Below the pieces are notes generated by a model, which was not told where the DNA came from, did no database searches, and saw only the letters and a program-made list of their open reading frames with translations. A program made the translations under genes and the position numbers. DNA of 64,000 nucleotides, taken from contig NZ_CP108081.1 of NCBI RefSeq assembly GCF_036182465.1, positions 9,982,001-10,046,000 on the forward strand. The letters are read 5' to 3'. Positions 31,301-46,300 of the stretch are shown here, in pieces. How positions within the stretch are numbered: the first letter of the stretch is position 1; each line of letters opens with the position of its first letter. The stretch is from Streptomyces sp. NBC_00258 (GTDB lineage Bacteria; Actinomycetota; Actinomycetes; Streptomycetales; Streptomycetaceae).

Positions 31301-34300
31301 GCCCGCCGCGTTCGACGGTCCCGGGCTGCCCGTCGACCTGGACGAGGCCGCCCACCGCTGCCTCGTCGCCGGTTTCGACGGGACCGCGAGCGTCCCCGCC
31401 ACGCTGAAACGGCTCGTCGACCGGGGTCTCGGCGGAGTCATCCTCTTCACCCGCAACGTGCGCGACGCCGAACAGGTGCGCCGGCTCACCGACGAACTGC
31501 GGGCCATACGCCCCGACCTGATCGTCGGCATCGACAACGAGGGCGGCGGCATCGGCCACCTGGTGGGCGCGGGCGCGCCCGACGTTCCCGGCAACTTCGC
31601 GCTCGGTGTCGTCGACGACACGGACCTGACCGCCCGCTGCGCCGACGCGCTGGCCGGACACCTCGCCACCCTCGGCATCACCGCCTCCTACGCGCCGGTC
31701 GCCGACCTCCAGCACCACCCGGACAACCCGATCGTGCGCACCCGCTCCTTCGGTGCCGATCCCGAGCTCGTGGGCCGACACCTGCGGGCGTGGATCACCG
31801 CCACCGAGGCCCGCGGCGTCGCCTCCTGCGCCAAGCACTTCCCCGGCCACGGCGGCACCGTGACCGACAGCCACCACGACACCGCCGTCGACCCGCGGCC
31901 GTACGACGAACTGCTCCCCGACCTCGAAGCGTTCCGCGCGGCCGTCGCCGCGGGCGTTCCGATGCTCATGAGCGCCCATGTCGTGTTCCCGGCGCTCGAC
32001 CCGAACCGCCCGGCCACGCTGAGCCGCCGCGTCCTGCGCGATCTGCTCCGCGACGAGATCGGCTTCGACGGGGTGCTGGTCAGCGACGCGCTGGAGATGA
32101 AGGCGATCGCCGACCGCTACGGAGAGGCCGCCGGGGCCCGGATCGCCCTCGCCGCGGGAGCCGACCAGGTCATCGTCGCCGTACCGGAACTGGAGACCAC
32201 GCTGGCCTGCCGTGACGCGGTCCTGGACGCGCTGCGCACCGGAGCGCTGCCCGACGAGCGCGTGTGGGAAGCCGCCGGACGGGTCCGCCGCCTCGCCGAG
32301 CGGTACGCGACACCGGCCGCTCCGGGCACGGTCGCCGCATGGGACGCGGAGGCCGGAGCGGAGGCGGCCCGCCGGGCCGTACGCGGCCGGCCCGCCCGGC
32401 CCCCCGTGTCGGGTGCCCATGTCGTCGACCTGTTCCCGTCGCCGCACCCCGCGCTCAACTGGGGCGGCGAGGACCTGCTGACCGAGCTGCGCGCCGTCGA
32501 CCCCACGGCCTCGGGAACCGCGGTCACCGGGGAGCCGGCCGACCCGGGCGCCCTCGTCACCGGGATCCTGCGATGGTCCGAGGGCTCCCCGCTGATCGTT
32601 GCCACCCACGACGCCGGGCTGCACCCCTGGCAGGCCCGCCTCCGCGACTCCCTGCTGGCCCGACGGCCGGACGCCGTCCGCGTCTCCACCGGGCTCCCCG
32701 AGGGCGGGGACTACCTGTGCTCGTACGGACGGGGCCGGGCCAACCTGCGGGCCCTGGCGGAGGCGCTGGCGGGCGAGTAGCCGCTCACCGGCACGCTCCG
32801 CCGCCTCGGCCGGCTTCCGTCACCATGGCCTCGACCGGCATCCGTGTCCCGTCACATTCACCACTTCGGCGGCCGGCGCGGTCACGGATTCCGTACGAGA
32901 TCCGTGATTCCGCGGGCCGCGAGGTACTCGGCGTCGTCCGCGTGTGAGGCCAGGACCACCGTCGGGCGGACGCCCTGGCTCCGCAGCCACATCCACGCCT
33001 CGAAGTACGCGCCGCCCGGACCCGAGACGGACCGGGTGGCGGGCGTGCAGTCCAGGACCAGGGCCAGGTCCCGCGGCTGTGCGGGCCGGGGCTTGGCGCG
33101 CACCTCGGCGGCGGCGTCGGCGAACGCGGTGGCGATCGGCTTGGCGCGGCCGGAGGAGTCGAAGAGGCCCAGGGTGTACTCCAGCTCCGGGTAGTCGGCC
33201 AGGGAGCGGTCCACGTCGTGGGAGCACCACCAGGTCACGCCCCACAGCCCCGAGCACTCCGAGGCGTTCAGCACGGTGGCCCGCGCGAACTCGGGGGCGT
33301 CGGCCGCCGGGATGTGCGGCTCGGGCGCGCCGGTCTCCTGCGCCCAGACCGGCCGCGTCACGTCCTCGGCGTAGGCCTTGGCGAGTTCCACGCCGTATTC
33401 GGCGAGGTGCAGCACCTGCGGTGAGAGGGGGCCGTAACGGCGTGCGCAGTCGCCCGAGAAGACCCACGGGTGGACGGTGGTCAGATCGCCCTTGCGAGCC
33501 GAGGCCTCCGGGGTGAACGGGTGGTCGTCGCCGTACCAGGCCGCGTCGTACGCGGAGTGCGTGACGAGACGGCCGGGCGGAGCCGCGGACAGACCTTCCC
33601 TGGCGGCGGCGAGGAGCGTGTCGAGGTAGTGGTCCACCTCCTCGACGGTCACCGGATTGTGCTCGACCAGGTTGTTGAGCTCGTTGCCGAGCTGGAGACC
33701 GATGAGGTTGGGCCGGCCGGCGAGCGCGCGGCCGAGGACACGCAGCAGCTCCGCCTGGGCCTCGATGGCCTCGGGGTCCGTGAAGACGTTGCGGTGGTGC
33801 CAGCTGCGGGTCCACTCCGGATAGAAGTCGAAGCTCGACAGATGGCCCTGCACTCCGTCCACGAGGACGTCGAGACCGGCCTCGGCCGCCAGGTCGACGA
33901 GTTGGACCAGCTGGTCGACGGCCGCGGTTCGGATCAGTGTGCGGTTGGGCTGCAGGAGCGGCCAGAGGTGGAAGACGCGGATGTGGTCCAGGCCGAGCCC
34001 GGCTATCTGGGCGAGGTCCTCACGGGCGTGGGCCGGATCGAAGTCGTGCCAGGAGTGGAACCAGCCGCGGCGGGGCGTGTAGTTCACACCGAAGCGGGGC
34101 GCGGGCGCGCTGGATACGGGGGGAGTGCTGATGGGGTCCTCCTCGGAAACCTGTGCCGACGCGCGGCCGGGGCTTGTTCTCGGCGAATGTATCAACCACC
34201 ATGGTCGCCAATGAACAATGATTTGAACCAGGATTCAGGTCGGGTGCGTGATCGGCCGCGGAATCGGGATCTCGTGGTGGGCCTGGACGCCGGCGGCACC

Positions 34301-37300
34301 CGTACTCGCGCAGTCCTGGCGTCCGCCGTGGACGGCCGCGTGCTCGGGCAGGGCTCCGCAGGCCCCGGGAACGCCCTCACCGTCCCGGTGCCGCTGCTCA
34401 CCGACCACCTGGCCGAGGCCATTGCCCAGGCGGTGCCGGAGCCGGACCGCGCCCGGGTCGTCGCCGTGGCCGGCGGTTTCGCGGGCGCGGCGGAGACCGC
34501 CCCGGACGAGCCCGGCCGCCTCAATGCCCTGGCCGCGCTCACCGCCGCGCTGCGACGCCTGGGCATCGAGGCGGATTCGGTCGGCGTCAGCAGCGACATC
34601 GAGGCGGCCTTCGCCTCCGCACGCGGCACCCCGGCCGACGGGCTGGCCCTGGTGGCCGGCACCGGCGTGGTCGCGATGCGCATCAGGGACCGCCGCTGCG
34701 AGGTGACCGTCGGCGGTGACGGCTGGCTGCTCGGGGACGACGGCGGCGGCTTCTGGATCGGCCGCAGCGCGGTACGGGCGGCCCTGCGCATGGCGGACGG
34801 ACGCGGCGGTCCCACGACGCTGGCCGACGCGGTCGGCCGGGCGCTGGGGTTGCCGGCCGAGGCGCTGCCGTACGCCGAGGGGCGGCGGCCCGGGGACACG
34901 AACAGCCCGGGCGGCCCGGGCCGCCCGGATGGCGAGGTCGGCCCGGACAGCGCGGGCCATCCGGCCAGTGCAGGCGGATCGGTCGGCGCTGACGCCTCCG
35001 CCACCACTCCCACCCCGGCCCGCGAGCGCACCTTCGCCCGCGAGCGGCACCCGGCCGAACCGGAGTGGTCGCGTGAGCGGCGCGCGGCCTACCGCATGCA
35101 CCTGCTGCCCGCGGTCATGGCCGAGCCCCCGATCCACCTCGCCCGGCTGGCCCCGCTGGTCGCCGAGGCGGCCCGGCACGAGGACGCCGTCGCGCGGGCG
35201 ATCCTCGACGAGGCGGCGGACCACCTGCTGGAGCCCCTCCGCGCGCTGGAACCCCGCCAGGGGGAGCGGATCGTCGCCACCGGCGGGCTGCTCGGCCCCG
35301 AAGGACCCCTGACAGCTCTTCTGAGCGAGCGCCTCAAGGGTCTCGGCCTGACGCTGGACTGGGTGGCGGACGGCTGCCGAGGCGCCGTGGCTCTCGCCCG
35401 GCTCGGACACGGCCGCTCGACACCCTCCACTCCGGCCACCTGACCGGTACCCCCCCGAAGCTCCACGCGAGAACAGCACGGAAGGACCGGTCGCATGCCG
35501 ACTCCGGAACACGCGGCCGCCCGGCCCGAGCAGACACCCGAGGTATCCCGGGGCCACGACATGCAGAGCCCCCTCTATCTGGACCCGGACGCCGCCGTCG
35601 ACGCCCGGGTCGCCGATCTGCTCGCCCGCATGACCCTGCGGGAGAAGGCCGGCCAGCTCAACCAGCGGATGTACGGCTGGGACGCCTACCGCCGCACACC
35701 GGACGGCTTCGAACTCACCGAGGCGCTGTACGCCGAGACCGAGCGCTTCGCCGGCCTCGGCGCCCTCTACGGACTCCTGCGCGCAGACGCCTGGTCGGGC
35801 GTGGACCACTCCACCGGCGTGGGCGCGGCCGACGGCGCCACGCTCGCCGACCTGGTGCAGCGCCACGTCATGGAACGCAGCCGCCTCGGCATTCCGGCGC
35901 TCCTCGTCGAGGAGGTCCCGCACGGCCTCATGGCCCTGGACGGCACGGTCCTGCCGGTCAACCTCGCCGTCGGAGCCACCTGGGACCCCGAGCTGTACGA
36001 GCAGGCCGCCGCCCATGCCGCGGCGGAACTGCGGGCCCGTGGCGGCCATGTCGCCCTCGTATCCGCCCTCGACCTCGCGCGCGACCCCCGCTGGGGCCGT
36101 ACCGAGGAGTGCTTCGGCGAGGACCCGTATCTGGCCGCCCGCCTCACCGAGGCGCTGGTGCGCGGCATGCAGGGGCAACCCGGTTGCGCGGACGGGCAGT
36201 TCGCCGAGGACAAGGCCGCCGTGGTGCTCAAGCACTTCGCCGGACAGGGCGCCACCGTCGGCGGCCGCAACTCCGCGGAGTCCGAACTCGGCCCACGGGA
36301 ACTCCACGAGATCCACCTCCCCGCCGCCCTGGCCGGGGTCCGGGCGGGGGCCGCCGCCGTCATGGCCGCCTACAACGAGGTCGACGGCGCCCCCTGCGCC
36401 GGGAACCGTGCCCTCCTCGACGGGCTGCTGCGCCGCCGCTGGGGCTTCGAGGGGCTGGTCATGGCGGACGGCCTGGCCGTCGACCGGCTGGCCCGGATCA
36501 CCGGCGACACGGTCTCCGCCGGCGCCCTGGCACTGAACTCGGGCGTCGACCTCAGCCTGTGGGACGACGGCTTCACGCACCTGGAAGAGGCCGTCGAGCG
36601 TGGACTCGCCCAGGAGGACGTGCTCGACGCGGCCGTCGCCCGGGTGCTGCGTCTGAAGTTCCGCCTAGGACTCTTCGAACGGCCTTGTGCCGCCGACCGG
36701 TTGACCGCTCCCTCCCCGGACCGCGGCCGGGAACTGAGCACCGCCCTGGCCCGAGGCGCGGTCACCCTCCTCCACGACGACGGGGGCGTCCTGCCCGTCC
36801 GCCCGACGGTGTCCCGCATCGCGGTCCTCGGCCCGCACGCAGCCACCACCGCGCATCAACTGGGCGACTACACGGCTCCGCAGCTCCCCGGCACCGGAGC
36901 CAGTCTCCTCGACGGGCTGCGGCGGCTCGCCCCGCCCGGCGTGGACGTGCGGCACGCCCGCGGCTGCGCGCTCACCGGCGACGACCTCTCGGGCATCCCC
37001 GAGGCCATCGCCCAGGCCGGCGTCTCCGACCTTGCCGTGCTCGTGCTGGGCGGCAGCAGCGCACGTACGCCCGAGACCGACTTCGCCGCCAACGGCGCGG
37101 CCCTCGGCGCCGTGTCCGAGATGACCTGCGGAGAGGGCGTCGACCTCGCCGGGCTGCGGCTCGGCAGGGCCCAACACGCCCTGCTGGACGCCGTCGTGGC
37201 GACCGGTACCCCCACGGTCGTGGTCCTGGTGCAGGGCCGCCCGCATGCCGTCCCGGAGGCGGCGGAGCGCGCGGCCGCGCTGCTCACCGCCTGGTACCCG

Positions 37301-40300
37301 GGCCCGTGGGGCGGCGACGCGATCGCCGAGGTACTGCTGGGCCTCGCCGAACCTCTCGGCCGCCTCCCCGTCTCCGTCCCCCGGTCGGCCGCCCAACTTC
37401 CCGTGTACTACAACCACAAGGACACCGAGTACGGGGCCTACGTCGACGAAAGTGCCGAGCCGCTCTACTCCTTCGGGCACGGGCTGTCGTACACGAGCTT
37501 CGACTACGGGCCGCCGCGCCTGTCCGGGCGCACCGTCGCGGTCGACGTCACCAACACGGGGGAACGTGCCGGGCGTACCGTCGTCCAGCTCTACATCCGC
37601 CGGCTGGTCACGCCCGTGTGGCCACGCATGCTCGAACTGCGTGCCTTCAGAGGTGTCGAGCTCGCTCCCGGTGAGACGCGCACGGTCGTCATCCCGCTCG
37701 GCGCCGACCAACTCGCGCAGGTCGGCGCCGACTTGGAGACGGCCGTACTGCCAGGCACCGTGGAGATCCGCGTCGCGGAGTCGGCGCGGGCCGCACTGAA
37801 CGCCGTACCGGCAGTGCTGCGTATCGGGGATTGACGACGGCCCGTCAGAGCTTCACTGCCCCCGACGAAACCCCCTTGTAGAACCACCGCTGGGTGATCA
37901 CGAACAGCACCAGCACCGGGATGACGGAGATCACCGAACCGGCCATCACCACCCGCTGGTCATAGCCGAACGACGAGCTCTGCAGCCGCGAGAGACCCAG
38001 CGTCAGCGTCATGTGTTCCTCCGAGCGCAGCACGATCAGCGGCCAGAGGAAGTCGTCCCAGGCGCTGATGAAGGTGTTGATGGTGACCACCAGGATCGCG
38101 CCCCACGCGGACGGCAGATACAGATACCGGAAGCGCTGCCACTCGCCGGCGCCGTCGAGCATCGCCGAGTCCTCGATCTCGCGCGGCACCGCCATGAACG
38201 CGGCGCGCATCAGCAGGACGTTGATCGCACCGACGAACCCGGGCAGCCACACGCCCACCAGGTTGTCGACCAGGCCCAGGTCGCGGATGCTCAGGAACAG
38301 CGACACCATGATCGACTCGAAGGGGAACATCATCGAGGCGATCAGCACGACCCAAACGGCTTTGCGGCCCTTCCAGTTGGGCTTGGAGAGCATGTAGCCG
38401 GCCGTGGTGGAGAACAGCAGTTGGCTGCCGACCGACAGGACGACCACGAACATGCTGTTCCTGATGTACGTGGCCACCGGCACCTGGTCGAAGACCGCCC
38501 GGTAGGCCCGCAGGGTCGGCTCGTGCGGAAACAGTGAGGCGTTCGCGCCGAAGACGTCCTCGCTGGTGCTCTTCAGCGAGGCCAGCAGCTGCCAGACCAA
38601 CGGTCCGACGGTGATGCCGAGCACGAAGAACAACAGCAGGTAGCGGACGACCAGTTCGCGGGGACGGCCGTAGTCCCGCCAGCGCGGAAGCAGTCTCCTG
38701 CGCGGTGCGGTCTCGGTCGCGGCCGAGGTTTCGGTCGCGGTCGTCATGACTCGTCCTCCCTGGTCAGCCGCTGCGCCAGCAGGGTCAGCCCCAGCGTCAG
38801 CAGGAACAGCGCCACACTGACCGCCGAGCCGTAGCCGGCGTTGCCGGTGATCGGGTCGAGGCCGACGTCCTTGATGTAGAAGGGCAGGGTCCGGTCCGCG
38901 CCACCGGGGCCACCGGTGGGACCGCCGAGCATGTACAGCTCGGTGAACACCCGCAGTGAGCCGATGCCGGTGAGGGTGCCGACCAGCATCATGGCCTGCC
39001 GCACGCCCGGCACGGTGATGTGCCAGAAGCGGCGGGCCGCACCGGCGCCGTCCATGGACGCCGCCTCGTGCAGTTCCTTGGGCACGTTCCCCAGCGCGGC
39101 CAGGTAGAAGATCATGTACCAGCCGAGCCCCTTCCACAGGGTCAGGCCCATCGCGGAGAACAGGATCAGCCACGAGTCGGACAGGAACGGGATGGCGTCC
39201 CTGATCAGATGGGCCTTCTCCAGCCAGGTGTTGATCAGCCCGTCGTCGGCCAGCAGCCACTGCCAGCTCAGACCCACGACCACGCTGGAGGCGAGCACCG
39301 GGGTGTAGAAGGCGGAGCGGAAGAAGCCGATGCCGGGCAGGTTCTTCTCCACCAGGATGGCCAGCAGCAGCGGCAGCAGCACCATCAGCGGTACGACGAT
39401 CAGCGCGTACAGGATGCTGTTGCGGGTCGCCAGCCAGAAGTCCGAGTCGTCCAGCATCCGGGTGTAGTTGTCCAGCCCGACGAAGCTCGCGGCACCGCCG
39501 AGCGGCTTGGCGTCGGTGAACGACAGCAGGAGCGTGTTGAGGAACGGGAACACGCCGAAGACCACCGCGCAGACGATCGCGGGGGCGGTCCACAGCCAGG
39601 GCAGCCACCAACGTCGGTACAGCGCAGCGCCGTTGGCGCCGGGAGCGGGGCCGGGCAGCACCGCCCGGCTCAGCCGGCGTATGCGGGACGGGGCCGCGCC
39701 CGGCACGGAGGCTGTGTGCTCCGCACCGGGCGCGGACACCGGCTTCGCGGTCTGCGTCGCCACGATCAGCCTGCCTGCTTCAGCAGGTCGTTGGCCTTCT
39801 CCTGGGCGTCCTTCACGGCCTGCTCGGGGCTCTTCTTGCCCTGCATGGCCAGCTGCACCTGGGACACGATGGCCTTCTGCACGGCCGGCGAGATGTTGGT
39901 CTGGTAGGCGGTGGTGGTCTTGAGCTGCTCGGCGACGAGCTTGCGGGCCTGGGAGAAGGGGTCGCTGCCGGTCGCGTTCTGGAAGAACGGGTCGTCCAGC
40001 GAGGTCGTGGTCGTCGGGAAGATCACGACGTTCGGGTCCTTGCACCAGGCCGTCTGGTTCTCGGCGTTGGTGAGGAACTTGGCGAACGCGAGCGCGGTGG
40101 GGGCGTGCTTGCTGGTCGCGGCGACCGAGATGTACTGAGGGGCGGCCGTGGTGTGGCCGAGCGCGTCGAAGGGCTGCTGGCCGACGCCGGTCTTGGCGTA
40201 CACCGACGGGCTGTTCTGCTTCACGAAACGGACGAAGCTCGGGTTCGTCGAACCGTACGCGACCTGGCCCTGGCTGTACGGCGTGGAGGGGTCGTTGCTG

Positions 40301-43300
40301 GAGGACAGCGAGTCCTTCGGCATGGCGCCTCCCTTGTACAGCTTCGCCATCCAGGCCACCCACTGGGCGGTCCTCGGATCGTCGGCGAAGACGGCGGACT
40401 TGCCGTCGGCGGACAGCGTCCTGATGTCCATCTGGTCCCAGTCGGCCGGGATCCGCCAGATCGGGTTGGCCATCGTCGCGAAGTACTTGCCCTTGGCCGA
40501 CTTGGCGATCTTCTCGTAGTCGGCGAACAGCCCGAACATGGTCTTCGGCGGCTTCGCCGGATCGATCCCGGCCTTCTTCAGCATGTCGGTGTTGTACGTG
40601 AGGAGGACGCCGCCGGTGTACCAGGGCAGCACGGTGTGCGCCGCCGTCCCCGAGGCGTCCTTGTAGGTGCTGGACTTCCAGAACGCCGGGACGAAGGGCT
40701 TGGCGGCGTCAGGGTCCTTGACGCCCACGTCGAGCAGGTATCCGGCCTTGGTGAGGGCGGTCGCGGTGGGGGCGTCGATGTTGATCACGTCCGGCATCGT
40801 GCAGCCCTGGGCGTCGGCGACGGTGCGCTGGGTGAACGTGCTGTCGCCGGGGTCGTCGATCCACTTGACCGAGGTGCCCGGGTTCGCCTTCTCGAAGTCC
40901 TTGATCACCCCGTTGAAGAAGCCCCCGAAGTCCTTCTTCAGGTTGGTCGTCTGGAAAGTGATCTTTCCCTTGACGTCACCGGTGAGCTTGCCCGACCCGA
41001 CGTTTCCCTTGTCGACCTTGCAACCGCCCGCGGTGGCGTCACCGTCGTCGGAGCCGCCGGAGAGGCCGCAGCCTGCGGCCGTCAACGTCAGTACGACGAG
41101 ACAGGCCAGGGATCCGGTCAGTCTTCTTGCGTGCATTGCTGCCCTCCTGAGACCCAGTCTGCTGCTGGTTCAATTCACCAACTTCGACTCCGATTGATGA
41201 AAAGGTGGACCAGAATTCATCGGAGGTCAATGGGTGCTGTGTTGCTTTTAGGTTCCGGACGCGGTCGGTACGCGGTCGGCGTGCGGTCAGTGCCGGTGCT
41301 CGTGGTCGGGGTGCGACGGATCGCCGGGGTGCTCGTGCCCGGCGGCGTACACCACCCCGGCGCGAGCCCGGTCGAGCCAGGCGAAGAAGGCCCGTCGGCC
41401 GGCGGACCGGCGCAACTCGTGGGCGACGCCCTCACGTACGCCCTCGTACGGCAGGCGGTCCGAGGTTTCCGCCCCGCCGAAGGGGTCGACCCCGCGCCGC
41501 AGGGCGTCCGGGGTGAGGAAGCGGTCCGGGTTGCGGTCGTAGTAGTCCCGTACCGCCGGCTCCGGCACGTCCTGCTCGCTCTCCAGCGCGGCGAGCAGGA
41601 CGCGGGCTGCCGGGGAGTGGGCGAGCACCGCGGCGACGATGCTGCCGAGATCCGCGACGTCCGCCTCGGCCACGGCGAGCACCTGGGCCGGCCGGACCTC
41701 TTCGGGAGGCCTCAGTCCGCGCTCGGCGCAGGTCCGGCGGGCCAGTTCGTCCACGACGACCACCTGGGTCGCCCAGCGCCGCCGCTGCCGTTCGGCGCGC
41801 GCCGACGCGTCGGGGCGGGTCACGGGATCGCGCGGCGGTACGACCCTCAACAGCGCGTCCACGTGCGCCGCGGCGAGGGCGTCGCCGTGCACGAACGCGG
41901 CCACACCGTCGGGCAGGTGGGTGTGCGCGGGGCCGTCGGCCGGACGGGTGTGTGCGTGTCCGCTCATGGCAGCACCTCCAGTGGTACGGCCTCGGTGTAG
42001 GCGACGCTGCCGTGCCAGGCGATCTTCGCCATCAGCCAGTACGAACCCGGTGGCACCGCACGGCCGTCCACCTCGATCACGCACTCCAGCCGCTCCCCGG
42101 CGGGCACGGTGAAGCCCTGGCAGCCCGGACCCACCCCCGGCCAGGTGCCCCACGACGACACCGCCCAGAGGGTGCCATCGACCGGACCGCGGGTTGTGTT
42201 GCGCACGGTCACCGGAACACGGCCGAGCTCGCCCGAGCGCACACTGATCCGCTCAACTCCCAGGCTGGACACGAGAGTCGGGCCCCTGCGGCCGTCCGGC
42301 TCGCCCTCCGGGACGGTGCCCGGCACGTCGAGGGCCACGACGTCCTCGTACGTCTGGCCGCCGTACGACAGCCGGGCGCCGAGCCAGTGGCGGCCGGGTG
42401 TGGCGTCGGGGGCGGGGGTGACGGTGACCTCGGAGAGGCTGAATCCGCCGGGGCCGAGCGCGTACGGCAGTTCGGCGGGTTCGGCGGACCAGCCGGGCGG
42501 TACGCGCAGGGCGACCGTGCCCGACACCGGGGCGTCGGTGAGTTCCGAGCTGACGCGGACCGTCGCGGTCACGGGGCTCCCGGAGACGGTGAGCGCGGTC
42601 GGTGATACGTACACCGCGACGGGCATGTTGCCGCGCGGGGCGGGGCCGGAGTTGTGCAGCCAGTACCGGGTGTGGACGGGTTGCGCGGGCTCGTGCGCGG
42701 CGATGCCGGGGCCGTGCGGAGTCCGTCCGTCCTCGGGAGCCGCCAGGACCGTCGCGACCTCGAACCCGGTCAGGCCGATGTCCAGCACTCCGTCCTGGTC
42801 AGGGGCCAGCGGTGCCCCGGGGTTCTCCAGGACGTCGGCGTGGGTTCCGGCCGTCCACGCCAGCGGGCCGCGCACCTGGGCCCGGACCGGACGGCCGGAC
42901 ACCTCGTGCATCCGTACGACGACTCCGCGGCCCGGGTCCGCCGGGGCCACGCTGCCGCGCGCCAGCGGCGAGCCGACCGGCTTGAGCGCGTCGAGCAGGA
43001 CCTCGCCCTCGGGCTCCAGTCCCAGCAGCTTCGCTCTCCTCGGCAGGACGGGGGCCTGCGGCGGTGCGTCCGCCGCGTCGCCGTCGCGCAGCCGTGCCGT
43101 GAGCGGGTGGTTGTAGTCGTGGCCGGTGCGTGGAAGTCCCAGTTTCCGCCAGTCGCCCTCGCCGCCCACCACGGCGTACTCGAAGGTGTGCGACCACCGC
43201 TGGAGCTGGAAGGCCGAGCCGTCGGGGGCGGTTCGGCGGGGCGGGTCGATCCAGATGCCCGAGGGCCAGCCCGTGCAGGAGCGCATCAGCGACATGTAGA

Positions 43301-46300
43301 GGTCGCCCGAGGAGGTGACCACGCAGCCGGGTGTGCCGCGGTTGAGGACGGCGAAACTGCGGCCGTCCCAGGCGTCGCCCGGTGGCAGGGCTTCACCGCC
43401 GCCCGCCGCCGTGGCCCGCAGGACCGCGTCGTCCAGGTCGGCGACCAGTGCGTCGACCGCCTTGGCGTCGTCCTCCGGGCGGGCGCCCGCCACGACGAGC
43501 AGCGGCAGCCGTTCGAGGTCGCGCAGGTCGGCTCCGGGGACCCACTCCTCGCGCAGGCTCGCGCGCGGCGCGACCCAGACGGCCGCCACGCCGTGCGCGG
43601 CCAGTTGCCGGCGCAGTTCGCGTCCGGCGGCCGGGTCCCAGCCGAGTGCTTCCGCGACGACCGTGTTGCGTTCGGGGCCGCCGACGGCGATGCGGATGTC
43701 GGGCAGGTTGGAGTCGATCTCCAGGTCGCCGTAGCGCGGTCCGTCGGCGATTGTGGAGGTCGCGGTGACGCCCGCGCGGACCAGGGCCGCCGCGAGCGGG
43801 GTACCGAGTTCGCCTGCCTCGTCCCAGGAGGAGTAGACGAGCTCGGCCACGCCGATGGAGCGGTGGCCGAGGAGCGCGCCCGTGTCGTCGCGGATCTCGG
43901 CACGGGCCGTGGAACCGAGGCCGAACCAGGTGTTGGCCGGGTTGTCCAGCGTCCAGGGGAACCGCTCGCTGTCGACCTCCACGAAGCCGAACCCGCGCCC
44001 GATGACGGCGTCGGCCACCTCGTGCACTGGCAGCCCGCCCCGCACGTCGGAGGGCCAGCGGACCCGGATCAGCCGGTCGGCGCCGTCGTACCCGTCGACG
44101 GTGGTGGTCACGTCGAGGCGCGCGACCCCCTTCCACAGACACAGCCGCTGTGTGTAGCGGAAGAGGCCGAGGTCGGCGGTGACGGTGATGCGGGAACCTG
44201 CGGGGGAGTGCTCGACCCGCACGGCGGCGGTCACGTCGCGGCTGCGGGCGGCCGTGGTGCCGGTCGGGGTGAGATGCCAGGGCCCCTCACCGAAGCGGGG
44301 GTGCCGCGGATACTCCTCCTGCACGACCAGCTCGTTGCCGATGTCGCCGGCACGCAACAGGTCCCGTCCGCCCTCCACGAGCGCGCGCAGCCGGCTCACC
44401 CCGCCGCCGCGTCCCGGGTCCACGGTCAGCTCGTAGAACTCGTTGCGGATCGTGGTGCCTTCCCCCGGCACCCACTCGGAGACGGTGCCCCGTGCGAGCG
44501 GAAGTGCCTTGAGCCCCATGCCGGGCACCTCCGGCACGATCACCCGCAGCTCGCCGTTCTCCCGCACGGCGGGCAGCGGGAGACCCGTGTCGTCGAGCGG
44601 TACGAGTCCGGGGTCGTCGACGGTCAGTACGTCCTGCCGCAGCCAGGTCGCGGAGTTGAACACCACCAGGTCGGGGCCGCCGCCCGGCAGCGGGGCCACG
44701 TGCCGGGCGAGGGCGTCGGTCGCGTCGGCGTGCACGGCCTCGGCGAGGTCCGCCAGTTCCCGCCAGCCGGTGAGCAGGTCGATGTAGACCTGGTCGGACT
44801 CCGAGCCGGTGATGGCGTCGTGATGGGCGCCGTAGATCAGCTGCCGCCACGCCTTGTCGAGGGCGGCGTCCGGATAGGGGTGCCCGGTGACGAGCGAGGC
44901 GAGTGTCGCCCATGCCTCGGCGTCGGCGAGCAGCGTCTCCCCGTACCGCTGGGCCTGTTTGGTGTCGATGTAGGAGACGTCCTTGCCGGTGTAGACGGGG
45001 TTCATGTCCCGGGTCTGCGGTGACGCCGTGCGCCCCTCGGCGTTCAGCTCGGCCCGCACCGCGGCGAAGAAGTCGCGCGGCACGGCGCTGACGAAGCGCG
45101 GCCAGACGTACCGGGCGTTCCAGTCCCGGTGGATGTCCATGACCCAGCGGCACGGCGGCGCGTAGTCCCCGCCTACCGGGAGCAGCACGTTGCGGGTGAG
45201 CGCGACCTGCTTGAGCCCCTTGAAGAGCTTGAGCGCCGCCGCCTGGGCCTCGGGCAGCGTCGGCGCGTTGTCGATGGCCCAGCCCGCGCCGTAGTGGTTG
45301 ACCATGTACGCGGTCAGCAGCCCGCGCCCCGACGGAGCGATCCAGGAGAACTCGGCGGGGAACTGCATCCGGTTCGGATCCCGGGGCTCCTCGCCGAAGA
45401 CGGAGAGGGTGGGACCCCACTGGTGGAAGGGGCCGCGCGCCCACGAGCTGGAGGACAGCCCCGCGTCGGCCATCAGCCCGGGGAACTGCGGATCGTGGCC
45501 GAAGGCGTCCAGCTGCCAGGCCGTCTCCGGCGAGGCGCCCATGACGCCACGCTGGAAGCCGTCCCCGTAGACGGCGTTGCGGATGGTGGCCTCGGCGCCG
45601 GTGAGGTTGGTGTTGGGCTCGTTGTAGGTGCCGCCCATGATCTCGACCCGGCCTGTCCGCAGCAGCTCCCGCAGGAAGGCGCGCTCCTCCGGAAAGGCGT
45701 CCCAGTACGGCTTGAGGTAGTCGACCTCCGCCAGCACGAAGGTGTACGCCGGGTCGCGGCGCGCCAGGTCGCAGTGGGCCCGTACGAGACTCATGCCGGA
45801 CTGGCCACGGGAGTCGAAGGTGCGGGCCGGCAGGCCGGAGGTGGCCGGGTCGTCGGCGACGTCCCAGGTCTCGGTGTACGCGCCCTGGGTGTTCCACCAG
45901 ACGGGGTCGTAGTGGAAGTGGCTGACCATGAACATCGTCCAGCCCGGCTCCGCCGCCGTGAACTCGGCGGGGTGCACGGCCACTTGGGCCTCGTCGGTGG
46001 CGATCACGTCGGTCGCGGTCACCGAGACGTCGCGGCGCTCGCCCGGAGCTAGGCCGGTGCGCACGGGTATCTCGGCGCGTGCGGTGCCGTCGTCGGCCAC
46101 CGTGACGAGGGCCTCCCCGGCGATACCGGAGCCCTCGACGGTGAGACGGACGGCCCGGCCGGGGGTGTGGCTCAGCTCGACGGCCACGATCTGGCGCGGC
46201 TGCTCGGTGGTTCCGACGAAGAGCTCGGTCGACTCGACAGAGGTGACGCGCATGGGGCTCCTACGAGGATGCTCGGCGGAGCACCATCGTGGCACCGAGA